Source: DASZVB01 sp036272055
GTDB lineage: Bacteria; Myxococcota_A; Polyangia; Polyangiales; Polyangiaceae
Assembly (NCBI GenBank): GCA_036272055.1
Contig: DATAZL010000145.1
Coordinates: forward strand, 49,166-113,165
DNA length: 64,000 nt
Direction: 5' to 3'
In this document: one piece after another, positions 1 to 7,039 of the stretch
Numbering within the stretch: the stretch's first letter is position 1
How the letters are laid out: every line of letters starts with the position of its first letter
Made by a program: the position numbers and the translations under genes
The notes under the pieces: generated by a model
Databases searched by the model: none
Told to the model about the DNA's origin: nothing
Seen by the model: only the letters and a program-made list of their open reading frames with translations

Positions 1-642
1 ACGGTGGAAGGCGCGCTCTCGACGAAGAACGCCTCCGGTCGTTCGAGTTACTTCTATCTTCCGTCGCGCGAACCAGGAGCGAGCATCCCACTCCTCGTCG
101 GCTTGCACGGAGCCGGTGCCGATGGGCGAGAGATGATCGCCACGTTCCGGACGCCGGCCGCGTCGCGCGGCTTTGCGATCCTCGCGCCGTCGTCGGGTTA
201 CGCAGCCGAGCTCCGTACCTTCACGTGGCATGTCGGGGACCATCCGAACGACTTTTCCGATGACTATCGTCACGTCGCCGCGTGTCTCCAGGAGCTCGAA
301 GCTCGAAGCGACGTGACGATCGATCCACTCCGCGTGCTCGCTGTCGGGTTCTCGGGCGGCGGCAGCTCGGCGCCGTACCTGGCGAGCAACACCCTGCCCT
401 ACACGGCGTTCGCGGTGCTCCATGGCGGCGTCTTCATCGGCGGCGTCGGCCCGAGAAGAGTCCGAGGATGGTTCTCCACTGGAGACGCCGACACGATACG
501 CACCCCCGAGCACGTCGCGAATCAGTTCCGCACCATGCAGAGCGCCGGCTTCGACGTGATCTATTCGACGTTCCCGGAGGGTCACTCCATTTCCGATATG
601 GAGTCGACGGCCGTCGTCGCGTGGTGGCTCACTGCGCCGTGA
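1..642 (+). CDS. Alpha/beta-hydrolase esterase (5' end outside window)
   Basis: Putative serine esterase of the alpha/beta-hydrolase superfamily, in the style of phospholipase/carboxylesterase and PHB-depolymerase-like enzymes. Counting from the GTG at position 4, the oxyanion-hole segment LHGAGADG lies near residues 34-41. The nucleophile elbow GFSGGG is at 115-120 (Ser117). Acid candidates lie in STGDAD and the C-terminal His is in EGHSISD. The frame is open to the window edge, so the GTG may not be the true start and a signal peptide could lie upstream. The substrate is unknown. Its C-terminal third has a broken relative at 52028-52255 that shares the segment LHGGVFIGG. The family call is firm; the specific reaction is not. 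Confidence 0.8.
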   Translation, partial: TVEGALSTKNASGRSSYFYLPSREPGASIPLLVGLHGAGADGREMIATFRTPAASRGFAILAPSSGYAAELRTFTWHVGDHPNDFSDDYRHVAACLQELEARSDVTIDPLRVLAVGFSGGGSSAPYLASNTLPYTAFAVLHGGVFIGGVGPRRVRGWFSTGDADTIRTPEHVANQFRTMQSAGFDVIYSTFPEGHSISDMESTAVVAWWLTAP

Positions 643-739
643 CGTCACCGAGCAGTCGTCCGCGTCGAGCAGGACGGCACGCAGGCCCTGACCGACGGAT
701 TGGCCGTTGCTACGCCGACCGCAGCGGCCTTCCGCGGCG

Positions 740-2038
740 CTACTCGACGTCGCTAGTGCACGCGGGCGGGCTCGCGGCGGGGAAGAAGTACGTGATGGCC
801 ATGCACATCTCGTTGTTCGCCGCCGAGACGCCCACGGTCGTGGCGGAGCTGCGATCGTTCTTGTACTGGCACTGGTAGTGGAACTTCTCGCCCGCCTGGA
901 ACGTCAGGTACGGGGGGTTCTCCCAGAGGATGTTCGACGGGGAATCCCAGTTCGTCGTGTGCACGAGCACCTCGCCCATCTGACCGCTCGCGAGCTTGCG
1001 CGTGATGCTCGCGTCGACACCACGCCGGTGGGTGTGCGTGAGCATCATGAAGTACTTCCCGCCGGCGGCGGGGGTGCAGTCGCCGCCCACCGTCTGCATG
1101 CCGTTCGCAGGGATGTTGATGAGTACGTTGAAGCTCACCTGCGACTGCGCTTTCTGGAACTGCGCGCTCGTGACCTTGTTGACGTTCACGGTGACGTGCG
1201 CCTGCAGCGGATCGGTGCCCGTGTTGATGTAGTGCATGTCGAACTGCACCTTCTGACCCGAGGCGAGCGGCATCGCGACGCCGTCCGGCATCGATAGATG
1301 AGTGTGCGGGACGGCCGCGGAGTAGATCCACTCCCCGCCGCTGGGGGAAACCGTGCATCCGAACGCGTCGAACGTCCCGGGCGCGGAGAAGTCGCTGTCA
1401 GTCTTGTAGAGGATGAAATGATGGCTGCCCTTCGCCATCACCGACTCCCAGTCCCCCACGTCGAACTCACCGCTGTTCGGAAACGCGGTGTGATAGCACT
1501 TGAACACTTCTTGCCCCGGGTCGAGCTCGAAGAGCGGTGTTGCAACCTGGAAGCCCTGGTCGGCAGCGGGCTTGATGAGGTTCCCGCTCGCGTCGACGTT
1601 CTTCGTTGCGTCCCACGAGAGATCGTCGGCGGTGCCGTTCACGGGACCGGTGGTGCCGGCAGTACCGCCTGTACTCGCCGTCGCAGGCGAGCCACCGGCA
1701 CCGGGAGGCGTCACTGACGCGCCGCCCGCGCCTGGCGACGTTACGGTCGAGCCACCGGCGCCCGGAGGCGCAACTGCGGTGCCGCCCGCGCCCGCAGGCG
1801 GAGTCGTGACGCCGCCGGTCGTCCCTGCTGTGCCGACGCTGTTGCCCGCACCGGCGGGCGCGGCGCTGCCGCCTGCACCAACCGCGGTCACGGCGCCGCC
1901 TGCGCCAACCGTCGGTGCACCGCCTGCGCCGCCAGTCGCCGAAACGCCGTCCGTATTACTGCCGCATCCGGCGAGGGCGAGTGCCGCCGCCGCGAGCGAG
2001 AGGGTCGTGCCATCGATGAGACGATTGAGCTTAGCCAT
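740..2038 (-). CDS. Secreted lipoprotein with PHM/DBH-like copper monooxygenase fold
   Basis: Probable cell-surface copper type II, ascorbate-dependent monooxygenase-like protein of 432 residues. A signal peptide ends in lipobox LAGC (Cys25). A low-complexity Gly/Ala/Pro linker follows (about 34-135), then a catalytic region. The copper ligands of peptidylglycine alpha-hydroxylating monooxygenase and dopamine beta-hydroxylase can be matched in order: HH at 206-207, His269 in FDMHYINTG, HTH at 335-337, and Met411 in NNEMCM. A Cys-rich C-terminal segment matches the usual second domain. A GGAGAG ribosome site sits 3 nt before the ATG. It is a single gene facing away from the upstream esterase. 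The substrate is unknown. Ligand retention suggests an active enzyme, but that is inference. Confidence 0.8.
   Translation of the reverse strand: MAKLNRLIDGTTLSLAAAALALAGCGSNTDGVSATGGAGGAPTVGAGGAVTAVGAGGSAAPAGAGNSVGTAGTTGGVTTPPAGAGGTAVAPPGAGGSTVTSPGAGGASVTPPGAGGSPATASTGGTAGTTGPVNGTADDLSWDATKNVDASGNLIKPAADQGFQVATPLFELDPGQEVFKCYHTAFPNSGEFDVGDWESVMAKGSHHFILYKTDSDFSAPGTFDAFGCTVSPSGGEWIYSAAVPHTHLSMPDGVAMPLASGQKVQFDMHYINTGTDPLQAHVTVNVNKVTSAQFQKAQSQVSFNVLINIPANGMQTVGGDCTPAAGGKYFMMLTHTHRRGVDASITRKLASGQMGEVLVHTTNWDSPSNILWENPPYLTFQAGEKFHYQCQYKNDRSSATTVGVSAANNEMCMAITYFFPAASPPACTSDVE
1634..1939 (-). repeat. GAGG-type low-complexity linker repeat
   Basis: This coding repeat inside the copper-monooxygenase lipoprotein is built from imperfect units such as PPGAGGS, SPGAGGA and VGAGGA. 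It separates the lipidated Cys from the folded domain and probably acts as a flexible surface spacer. Similar but shorter Gly/Ala linkers occur in the lipoproteins at 27216, 30633 and 47433. Confidence 0.75.
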
Positions 2039-2286
2039 GGGCTCTCCGTTCGGACGATTCCACCTGCTCGCCAGTCAGGGCGAGCTCGCATCATTTGATA
2101 ACACGCAACTTTCCGAGCGGCGACTATCAGCCACGAGAATAATGCGAATCGGACCGCTCGTTCGTCGTCGCGTGACCTCGTTTGCTCAGTGAGTGACCGC
2201 GATAGCGTCACGCGCGACGCTTCGCTCGCTGATAGCGCGTTGCCGCTATGTGATTCTGCAGCACCCGCGGAATCCGCTGGGAAGCT

Positions 2287-3114
2287 TCATCGTGCAAACT
2301 GAACGGATCTGGCGATCCGCTCGAACGAGTCGCTCGGAGCGTCGGACGGAAACTGCGCGGACGAACGTGAGAGGCGGTCGAGCCAGCGGCGATCGAGCGG
2401 CGCGTTCAGATCTTCCAGGCGCGTCGCAGCGACGGTGGCCTGTCTCCCCGGCGCGAGCACGTCTCCGAACCCGACGGCGAAGCCGGCCAGCAGGAGCGCC
2501 GTACGGGTGGCGGTGGCGCCGCTATATGTGTGAACGGTGGCGCCGTCGCGACAGAGTCGACGGAGTGCAGTGAAGGCGTTCACCGTCCAGAGCTCCCGAT
2601 TCGCGCGCGGCGAAAACGGATCCCAGTAGACGATGTCCGCCGAAGCGGGCGGCTCGGCGAGCAGGGTCGCCGGTAGCTCGCCCAGCGAGATTCGCCACGC
2701 CGTTGCGGCGCCCTCCGCGCTGCCGCGCTCGAGGAGCGCCGTACACGCCGTCGCCACCGTCTCCGCGAAACCGAATGCCGTCCGGTGCTCTGGACGGAGC
2801 GCGAGCTCGAACGCCGCGAGCGTCCGGTCGAAGCTCACGATGTGAAGCGCCCGCGACGGCGCATTCCGCGACTCGGAGAGCGCGAACGCCGCAGCGGCGT
2901 TGGAGCCAGCGCCGAGCCCGACGTCGAGGAGCACGAGCGGCCCTGCGCCTTCCGTGTCGAGTCGCTTCGCGAGCCCGGACGGCTCGAGATAGAGGGTGCG
3001 CGCTTCTTCGAGCGGGCCCGACAGGGGATGCATGACCTCGCCGGTCAGGCGATCGAGCATTGCTCGCGCACCGTTGCGCGTCGCCACGACCTCGAAGGAC
3101 GGTTCGTCGCTCAC
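2287..3114 (-). CDS. MnmC-like methyltransferase (tRNA U34 modification family)
   Basis: SAM-dependent methyltransferase of the MnmC N-terminal (DUF752, Methyltransf_30) type. In E. coli this domain makes the last methylation of 5-methylaminomethyl-2-thiouridine at tRNA wobble position 34. The SAM-binding segment LLDVGLGAGSNA lies near residues 62-73. The family signature YWDPFSPRANRELW is followed by a segment ending VHTYSGA, as in MnmC (DAFSP...ELW...TYS). At 275 residues it is a stand-alone methyltransferase without the FAD-dependent oxidase domain of fused MnmC. Its ATG overlaps the tgt stop by 4 nt, implying translational coupling with another position-34 tRNA enzyme. The exact tRNA step is inferred. 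Confidence 0.78.
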   Translation of the reverse strand: MSDEPSFEVVATRNGARAMLDRLTGEVMHPLSGPLEEARTLYLEPSGLAKRLDTEGAGPLVLLDVGLGAGSNAAAAFALSESRNAPSRALHIVSFDRTLAAFELALRPEHRTAFGFAETVATACTALLERGSAEGAATAWRISLGELPATLLAEPPASADIVYWDPFSPRANRELWTVNAFTALRRLCRDGATVHTYSGATATRTALLLAGFAVGFGDVLAPGRQATVAATRLEDLNAPLDRRWLDRLSRSSAQFPSDAPSDSFERIARSVQFAR

Positions 3115-4271
3115 GCGGCCGTGTCGCGCTTCCCGAAGCGGAATTCGGAGTGTTCGTGACGGTCTATCGCCTCGAGCTTCGCTTTCGCGAACGCGGCGTA
3201 CTCACCCCGTTCGATGGCGGCACGCGCCTCGCTCATGAGCACTTGATAGTGACGGAGGTTGTGAATCGAGAGCAGCCGCGGACCGAGCGGCTCGCTGCAC
3301 TTGAAGAGATGATGCAAGTACGCCCGGCTGAACCCCTTGCACGCAGGGCAATCACACGTCGGATCGAGAGGCACGTCCATGGTCGCGGTGGCGCTACGCG
3401 TGACCCGCACCCGCCCCGTCGACGTGAACGCCGTTCCCTGCCAGGCGAGGTGCGTCGGGATCACACAGTCGAACAGGTCGATGCCGGCAGATATCGCAAT
3501 CAGGAGATCCGGCGGCGTACCGACGCCCATCAGGTAGCGCGGGCGATCGGCCGGCAAGAGCTCGGCCGCGAAGTGGGTGATGTCCTCGCGCTCGTGCCTC
3601 GTATCGCCGACGGAGAGGCCGCCGAGCGCGAACCCGTCGAAGGGGTGCTCGGTGAGAAACGCCGCGGACCTCTGCCGGAGCTCCCGGTTAACGCCGCCCT
3701 GGACGATGGCGAAGAGCGCTTGTCGCGGGTCGACGCGGGCGGCGAGGCTCCGGAGTGCCCAGCGGTGCGTGCGCTCCATTGCCGTCAATGCGGCCACGTC
3801 GGTGGTCGATTCCAGACAGATGTCGAGCACCATCATGATGTCCGAGCCGATGGCGGCCTGGACCTCCATCGCGCGCTCCGGTGAGAGCAGGTGCATGCGC
3901 CCGTCGATGTAAGAGCGAAACGTCGCACCCTTCTCGCTGACGGTACGGGCGTTCGAGAGCGAGAAGATCTGATACCCGCCGGAATCGGTGAGCACCGGTC
4001 CGTTCCAGCCCATGAAACGGTGAATACCGCCCACGCGACGGAAGAGCTCGGGGCCCGGTCGCAGCATCAGGTGGTACGTGTTCGCGAGCACGACCTCCGC
4101 CCCGATCACGGCGAGATCCGCCGGCGTCATCCCGGTGACCGAGGCACGCGTACCGACACTCATGAACGCGGGCGTCTGGACGGGCCCGTGTGCGGTCGTC
4201 ATGACTCCGCGTCGCGCGCGGCAGCCTGGATCGACGGCACTGACGGCAAATGGAAGGAGGGTCGAGCTCAC
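3111..4271 (-). CDS. tgt: tRNA-guanine transglycosylase (queuine tRNA-ribosyltransferase)
   Basis: Exchanges guanine-34 of GUN-anticodon tRNAs for preQ1 on the way to queuosine. The 386-residue length is normal. Visible motifs are DSGGYQ (96-101, general base Asp), the nucleophile Asp268 in FDCVIPTH, QGG at 191-193, and the zinc site formed by Cys306, Cys308, Cys311 and His337. The substrate-pocket motif normally written FDEC reads LDIC (149-152), so the usual Glu is Ile while Asp and Cys remain. It is followed, with a 4-nt overlap, by the MnmC-like gene. No queuosine biosynthesis genes lie in the window, so the base supplier is encoded elsewhere or salvaged. Confidence 0.95.
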   Translation of the reverse strand: MSSTLLPFAVSAVDPGCRARRGVMTTAHGPVQTPAFMSVGTRASVTGMTPADLAVIGAEVVLANTYHLMLRPGPELFRRVGGIHRFMGWNGPVLTDSGGYQIFSLSNARTVSEKGATFRSYIDGRMHLLSPERAMEVQAAIGSDIMMVLDICLESTTDVAALTAMERTHRWALRSLAARVDPRQALFAIVQGGVNRELRQRSAAFLTEHPFDGFALGGLSVGDTRHEREDITHFAAELLPADRPRYLMGVGTPPDLLIAISAGIDLFDCVIPTHLAWQGTAFTSTGRVRVTRSATATMDVPLDPTCDCPACKGFSRAYLHHLFKCSEPLGPRLLSIHNLRHYQVLMSEARAAIERGEYAAFAKAKLEAIDRHEHSEFRFGKRDTAA

Positions 4272-4376
4272 GGGGCGGAACCTAGCGCTTCCCGTTCCGG
4301 GTGATGACGCGGATCCACGACGGCCCGGAAAAGCCGCTTGATCGTTTCAAGACGACCGGTCATATTGCGCGCCGCG

Positions 4377-5024
4377 ATGCCGAGAACGGCCGATCCCACC
4401 GACATCCCCGAGCGATTGCTCGCGGCGGGCCTCGACCTGTTCTTGCGGCAGGGGTTCAACGGCACGGGGATCCAGCAGATCGCCGATCAGGCAGGCGTGC
4501 CCAAGGGCTCGTTCTACAACCATTTCGCGAGCAAAGAGGCGTTCGGCGCTGCCATCGTCGATCGGTACTCGGAATACAACCGGCGCTCGTGGAAGCACAT
4601 GATGCGGAGCGCGCCGCCCGAGCCCATGGCGGCCATACGCCACGTGTTCGCAGCGATGTCCGCGTATCACGAGCGCGCCAGCTGCCAGTCGGGCTGCCTC
4701 ATCGGAAACTTCGCTGCCGAGATTTCGCTCGCGAGCGAGCAATGTCGTGAACGGCTTCTCGCGGCGCAGCTCGCCTGGCGAGAGCGTCTGGCGGGTCTGA
4801 TCAGGGCCGGCCAGAGCATCGGCGAGATCCGTGACGACATCGATCCGATCGAGCTCTCGGCGCTCACGTGGAGCGTCTGGGAAGGCGCGCTCCTCCGCAT
4901 GAAGGTGGAGGGCTCGGCGACTCCACTGCACGAAAGCATCGCGCTGGTCCTGGACCGCGTGTACCCACCCACGGCTCGTCAGCCGGCACGCAGCGCAACC
5001 CGGGCCGATCGCTCGAACGTTTGA
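4377..5024 (+). CDS. TetR-family repressor
   Basis: DNA-binding transcriptional regulator of 215 residues. The N-terminal helix-turn-helix covers the first ~50 residues, with the typical core TGIQQIADQAGVPKGSFYNH followed by FASKEAF. The C-terminal ligand domain contains GCLIGNFAAEIS, usual in AcuR/YxaF-like TetR groups that respond to small reactive or aromatic compounds. I chose the ATG at 4377 rather than an upstream TTG because the HTH then starts at the customary distance. It is the first gene of a same-strand cluster with the dehydrogenase (15-nt gap) and the flavin oxidoreductase, which it probably controls. Two small dyads precede it (CTTGA/TCAAG at 4337-4351 and GACCGGTC at 4354-4361) and could be operator parts. 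The ligand is unknown. Confidence 0.88.
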   Translation: MPRTADPTDIPERLLAAGLDLFLRQGFNGTGIQQIADQAGVPKGSFYNHFASKEAFGAAIVDRYSEYNRRSWKHMMRSAPPEPMAAIRHVFAAMSAYHERASCQSGCLIGNFAAEISLASEQCRERLLAAQLAWRERLAGLIRAGQSIGEIRDDIDPIELSALTWSVWEGALLRMKVEGSATPLHESIALVLDRVYPPTARQPARSATRADRSNV

Positions 5025-5038
5025 GGACTCACACAAAC

Positions 5039-5800
5039 ATGCAACGAAAGCTTGCTGGGAAAATTGCGCTCGTGACTGGCGGAGGTGGCGGCATCGGCAG
5101 CGTCACCGCGCATGCTTATGCTCGTGAGGGTGCGAAGGTCGCCGTCGTCGACGTGAACATCGAAGCCGCTCGCGGCGTGGCCGAGGCGATCAACGCCGCC
5201 GGCGGCGAAGCCATCGGCATCGCGACGGACGTCTCGAAGAGCGACCAGGTTGCCGCGATGGTCGAGCAGGTGGTCGCGCGGTTCGGTCGGCTCGACGTCG
5301 CGTTCAACAACGCCGGCATCGACCTCGAGAACGAGCCGCTCGCCATGGTCACCGAAGAGACGTTCGACAGGCTGATGAGCGTCAACGTGAAGGGCGTCTG
5401 GCTCTGCATGAAATACGAGATCTTGCAGATGCTGAAGCAAGGTGGCGGTGCGATCGTCAACACGTCGTCGATCGGCGGGCTCATCGGTGCGCCACGCCAG
5501 CCGATCTACGGGACCACGAAGCACGCCGTGCTCGGCATGACCAAGGCCGCTGCGGTGGAATACGGGCGCAAGGGCATTCGCGTCAACGCGGTGTGCCCCG
5601 GGATCATCCGGACCGAGATGACGGAACGGGCGATCGCGCGCGATCCAAGACGTGCGACGTACATCGAGCAGGCGCATCCCATCGGACGCATGGGTGAAGC
5701 CGCGGACATCGCGAACGCCGTCGTGTTCCTGAGCTCCGACGATTCCGCGTTCATCATCGGGCATTCGCTGGCCGTCGATGGCGGCTTCACCGCGCGCTGA
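5039..5800 (+). CDS. Short-chain dehydrogenase/reductase
   Basis: NAD(P)-dependent oxidoreductase of the classical SDR family, 253 residues. It has the cofactor motif TGGGGGIG (13-20), an Asp after the second beta strand (VVDVN) favouring NAD(H), the structural NNAG, catalytic Ser in NTSSIGG, YxxxK as YGTTK, and the C-terminal GHSLAVDGG. The ATG at 5039 lies 15 nt after the TetR stop. The next gene is an Old-Yellow-Enzyme homologue. The pair could process an alpha,beta-unsaturated carbonyl compound or its alcohol in two redox steps; this is inferred from context only. Confidence 0.9.
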   Translation: MQRKLAGKIALVTGGGGGIGSVTAHAYAREGAKVAVVDVNIEAARGVAEAINAAGGEAIGIATDVSKSDQVAAMVEQVVARFGRLDVAFNNAGIDLENEPLAMVTEETFDRLMSVNVKGVWLCMKYEILQMLKQGGGAIVNTSSIGGLIGAPRQPIYGTTKHAVLGMTKAAAVEYGRKGIRVNAVCPGIIRTEMTERAIARDPRRATYIEQAHPIGRMGEAADIANAVVFLSSDDSAFIIGHSLAVDGGFTAR

Positions 5801-5831
5801 GCGCTTCGCTTCGACAGAAAAGGACTTCACC

Positions 5832-6941
5832 GTGACCGACGTCTCTCCTCTCTTCAGACCGTTCAGCATTCGCGGCCTCGAGCTCAAGAACCGCATCGTG
5901 ATGGCACCGATGACGCGGTCGCGTTCACCCGGTGCGTTTCCGAACGACGAGAACGTGGCGTACTACCGACGGCGCGCAGCCGCGGACGTGGGCCTCGTCC
6001 TTTCCGAGGGAACGCTGACCCGTCGCCGGGGCGCGTCGGACGACGCGAACATTCCGCTGTTCTGGGGAGAGCAACCGCTCGCCGGATGGAAGCGCGTCAT
6101 CGACGCGGTGCATGCCGCTGGCGGCAAGATGGGGCCGCAGCTCTGGCATCAGGGAATGAGTCGCAGGCCCGGAAGCGGCCATTTTCCCGACGCGCCGTCG
6201 GATGGCCCCTCCGGCGTCACCCTGAAAGGCAAGAAGGTCGCCGAAGAACCGAGCGAGGCGGAGGTGCTCGACATGGCGCAGGCCTACGCCGACGGCGCGC
6301 GCGACGCGAAGGAGCTCGGTTTCGACTGCATCGAGCTTCACGGCGCGCACGCCTATCTGATCGACGAGTTCTTCTGGGAGGTCACCAATCAGCGTACCGA
6401 TCGCTTTGGTGGCTCGATCGAGGCGCGCGCCGAGTTCGCGGCGGAGGCCCTCCGTCGTTGTCGCGCGGCCGTCGGAGATCTGCCGATCATCATCCGCATC
6501 TCGCAGTGGAAGTCCGTGGACTACGCCGCAAAGGTCGCGAAGACGCCGGAGGAGCTCGGGCGCTGGATGCGTGTTCTCGTCGACGCCGGCGCCGACGTGA
6601 TTCACTGCTCTCAGCGTCGCATCCTCGAACCCGAGTTCCCGAGCGTCGATGGGCCCAAGGGATTGAACCTCGCCGGCTGGGTGAAGAAGCTCTCCGGCGT
6701 GCCGACCATCAGCGTGGGCTCGGTGGGGCTCTCGTCCGAGTTCACCGGCGCGTTCCGTGGCGAAGGCTCGGCAGCCGGCAAGCTCGACGAAGCGATCGAG
6801 CGACTCGATCGCGGCGAGTTCGATCTCGTCGCGGTCGGCCGCGCGCTACTCCAGGACCCGGAGTGGGCCGTCAAGGTGCACGCCGGTCGCTTCGACGAGC
6901 TCCGCGACTACGACGCAGCCGCACTCCTGAATTACTTTTAG
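5832..6941 (+). CDS. NADH:flavin oxidoreductase, Old Yellow Enzyme family
   Basis: FMN-dependent ene-reductase-type TIM barrel, 369 residues. Typical blocks are visible: SPLFRPFSIRGLELKNRIVM at the N-terminus, MAPMTRSRS, LWHQGMSRRPGS, the active-site ELHGAHAYLIDEFFW, TDRFGGSIEAR, and VAVGRALLQDPEWAVKV near the end. The GTG at 5832 was chosen because AAGGA lies 7 nt upstream. An open frame continues farther 5' but overlaps the SDR. Third gene of the TetR–SDR–OYE operon. Enzymes of this kind reduce activated C=C bonds or nitro groups using NAD(P)H. The physiological substrate is unknown. Confidence 0.92.
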   Translation: MTDVSPLFRPFSIRGLELKNRIVMAPMTRSRSPGAFPNDENVAYYRRRAAADVGLVLSEGTLTRRRGASDDANIPLFWGEQPLAGWKRVIDAVHAAGGKMGPQLWHQGMSRRPGSGHFPDAPSDGPSGVTLKGKKVAEEPSEAEVLDMAQAYADGARDAKELGFDCIELHGAHAYLIDEFFWEVTNQRTDRFGGSIEARAEFAAEALRRCRAAVGDLPIIIRISQWKSVDYAAKVAKTPEELGRWMRVLVDAGADVIHCSQRRILEPEFPSVDGPKGLNLAGWVKKLSGVPTISVGSVGLSSEFTGAFRGEGSAAGKLDEAIERLDRGEFDLVAVGRALLQDPEWAVKVHAGRFDELRDYDAAALLNYF

Positions 6942-6945
6942 TAAC

Positions 6946-6963
6946 GGGGGGCCTTGGCCCCCC
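6946..6963. terminator. GC-rich hairpin between convergent genes
   Basis: A near-perfect palindrome, GGGGGGCC-TT-GGCCCCCC, begins 5 nt after the flavin oxidoreductase stop and faces the leuS 3' end. It has no T-tract, so it is a candidate bidirectional terminator rather than a classical intrinsic one. Confidence 0.55.
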
Positions 6964-7039
6964 GCCGCCTTCGCGGGCTCGTGTGCTCGCGTATTCCGTA
7001 TGTTTGACGCTCGGGGACGACGGTGGCGTCGATGCGGAA

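Noticed and set aside
1634..1939. Possible CRISPR-like array
   Set aside because: Repeat units are short, in frame, imperfect and encode a Gly/Ala/Pro linker. There are no regular spacers and no cas genes.
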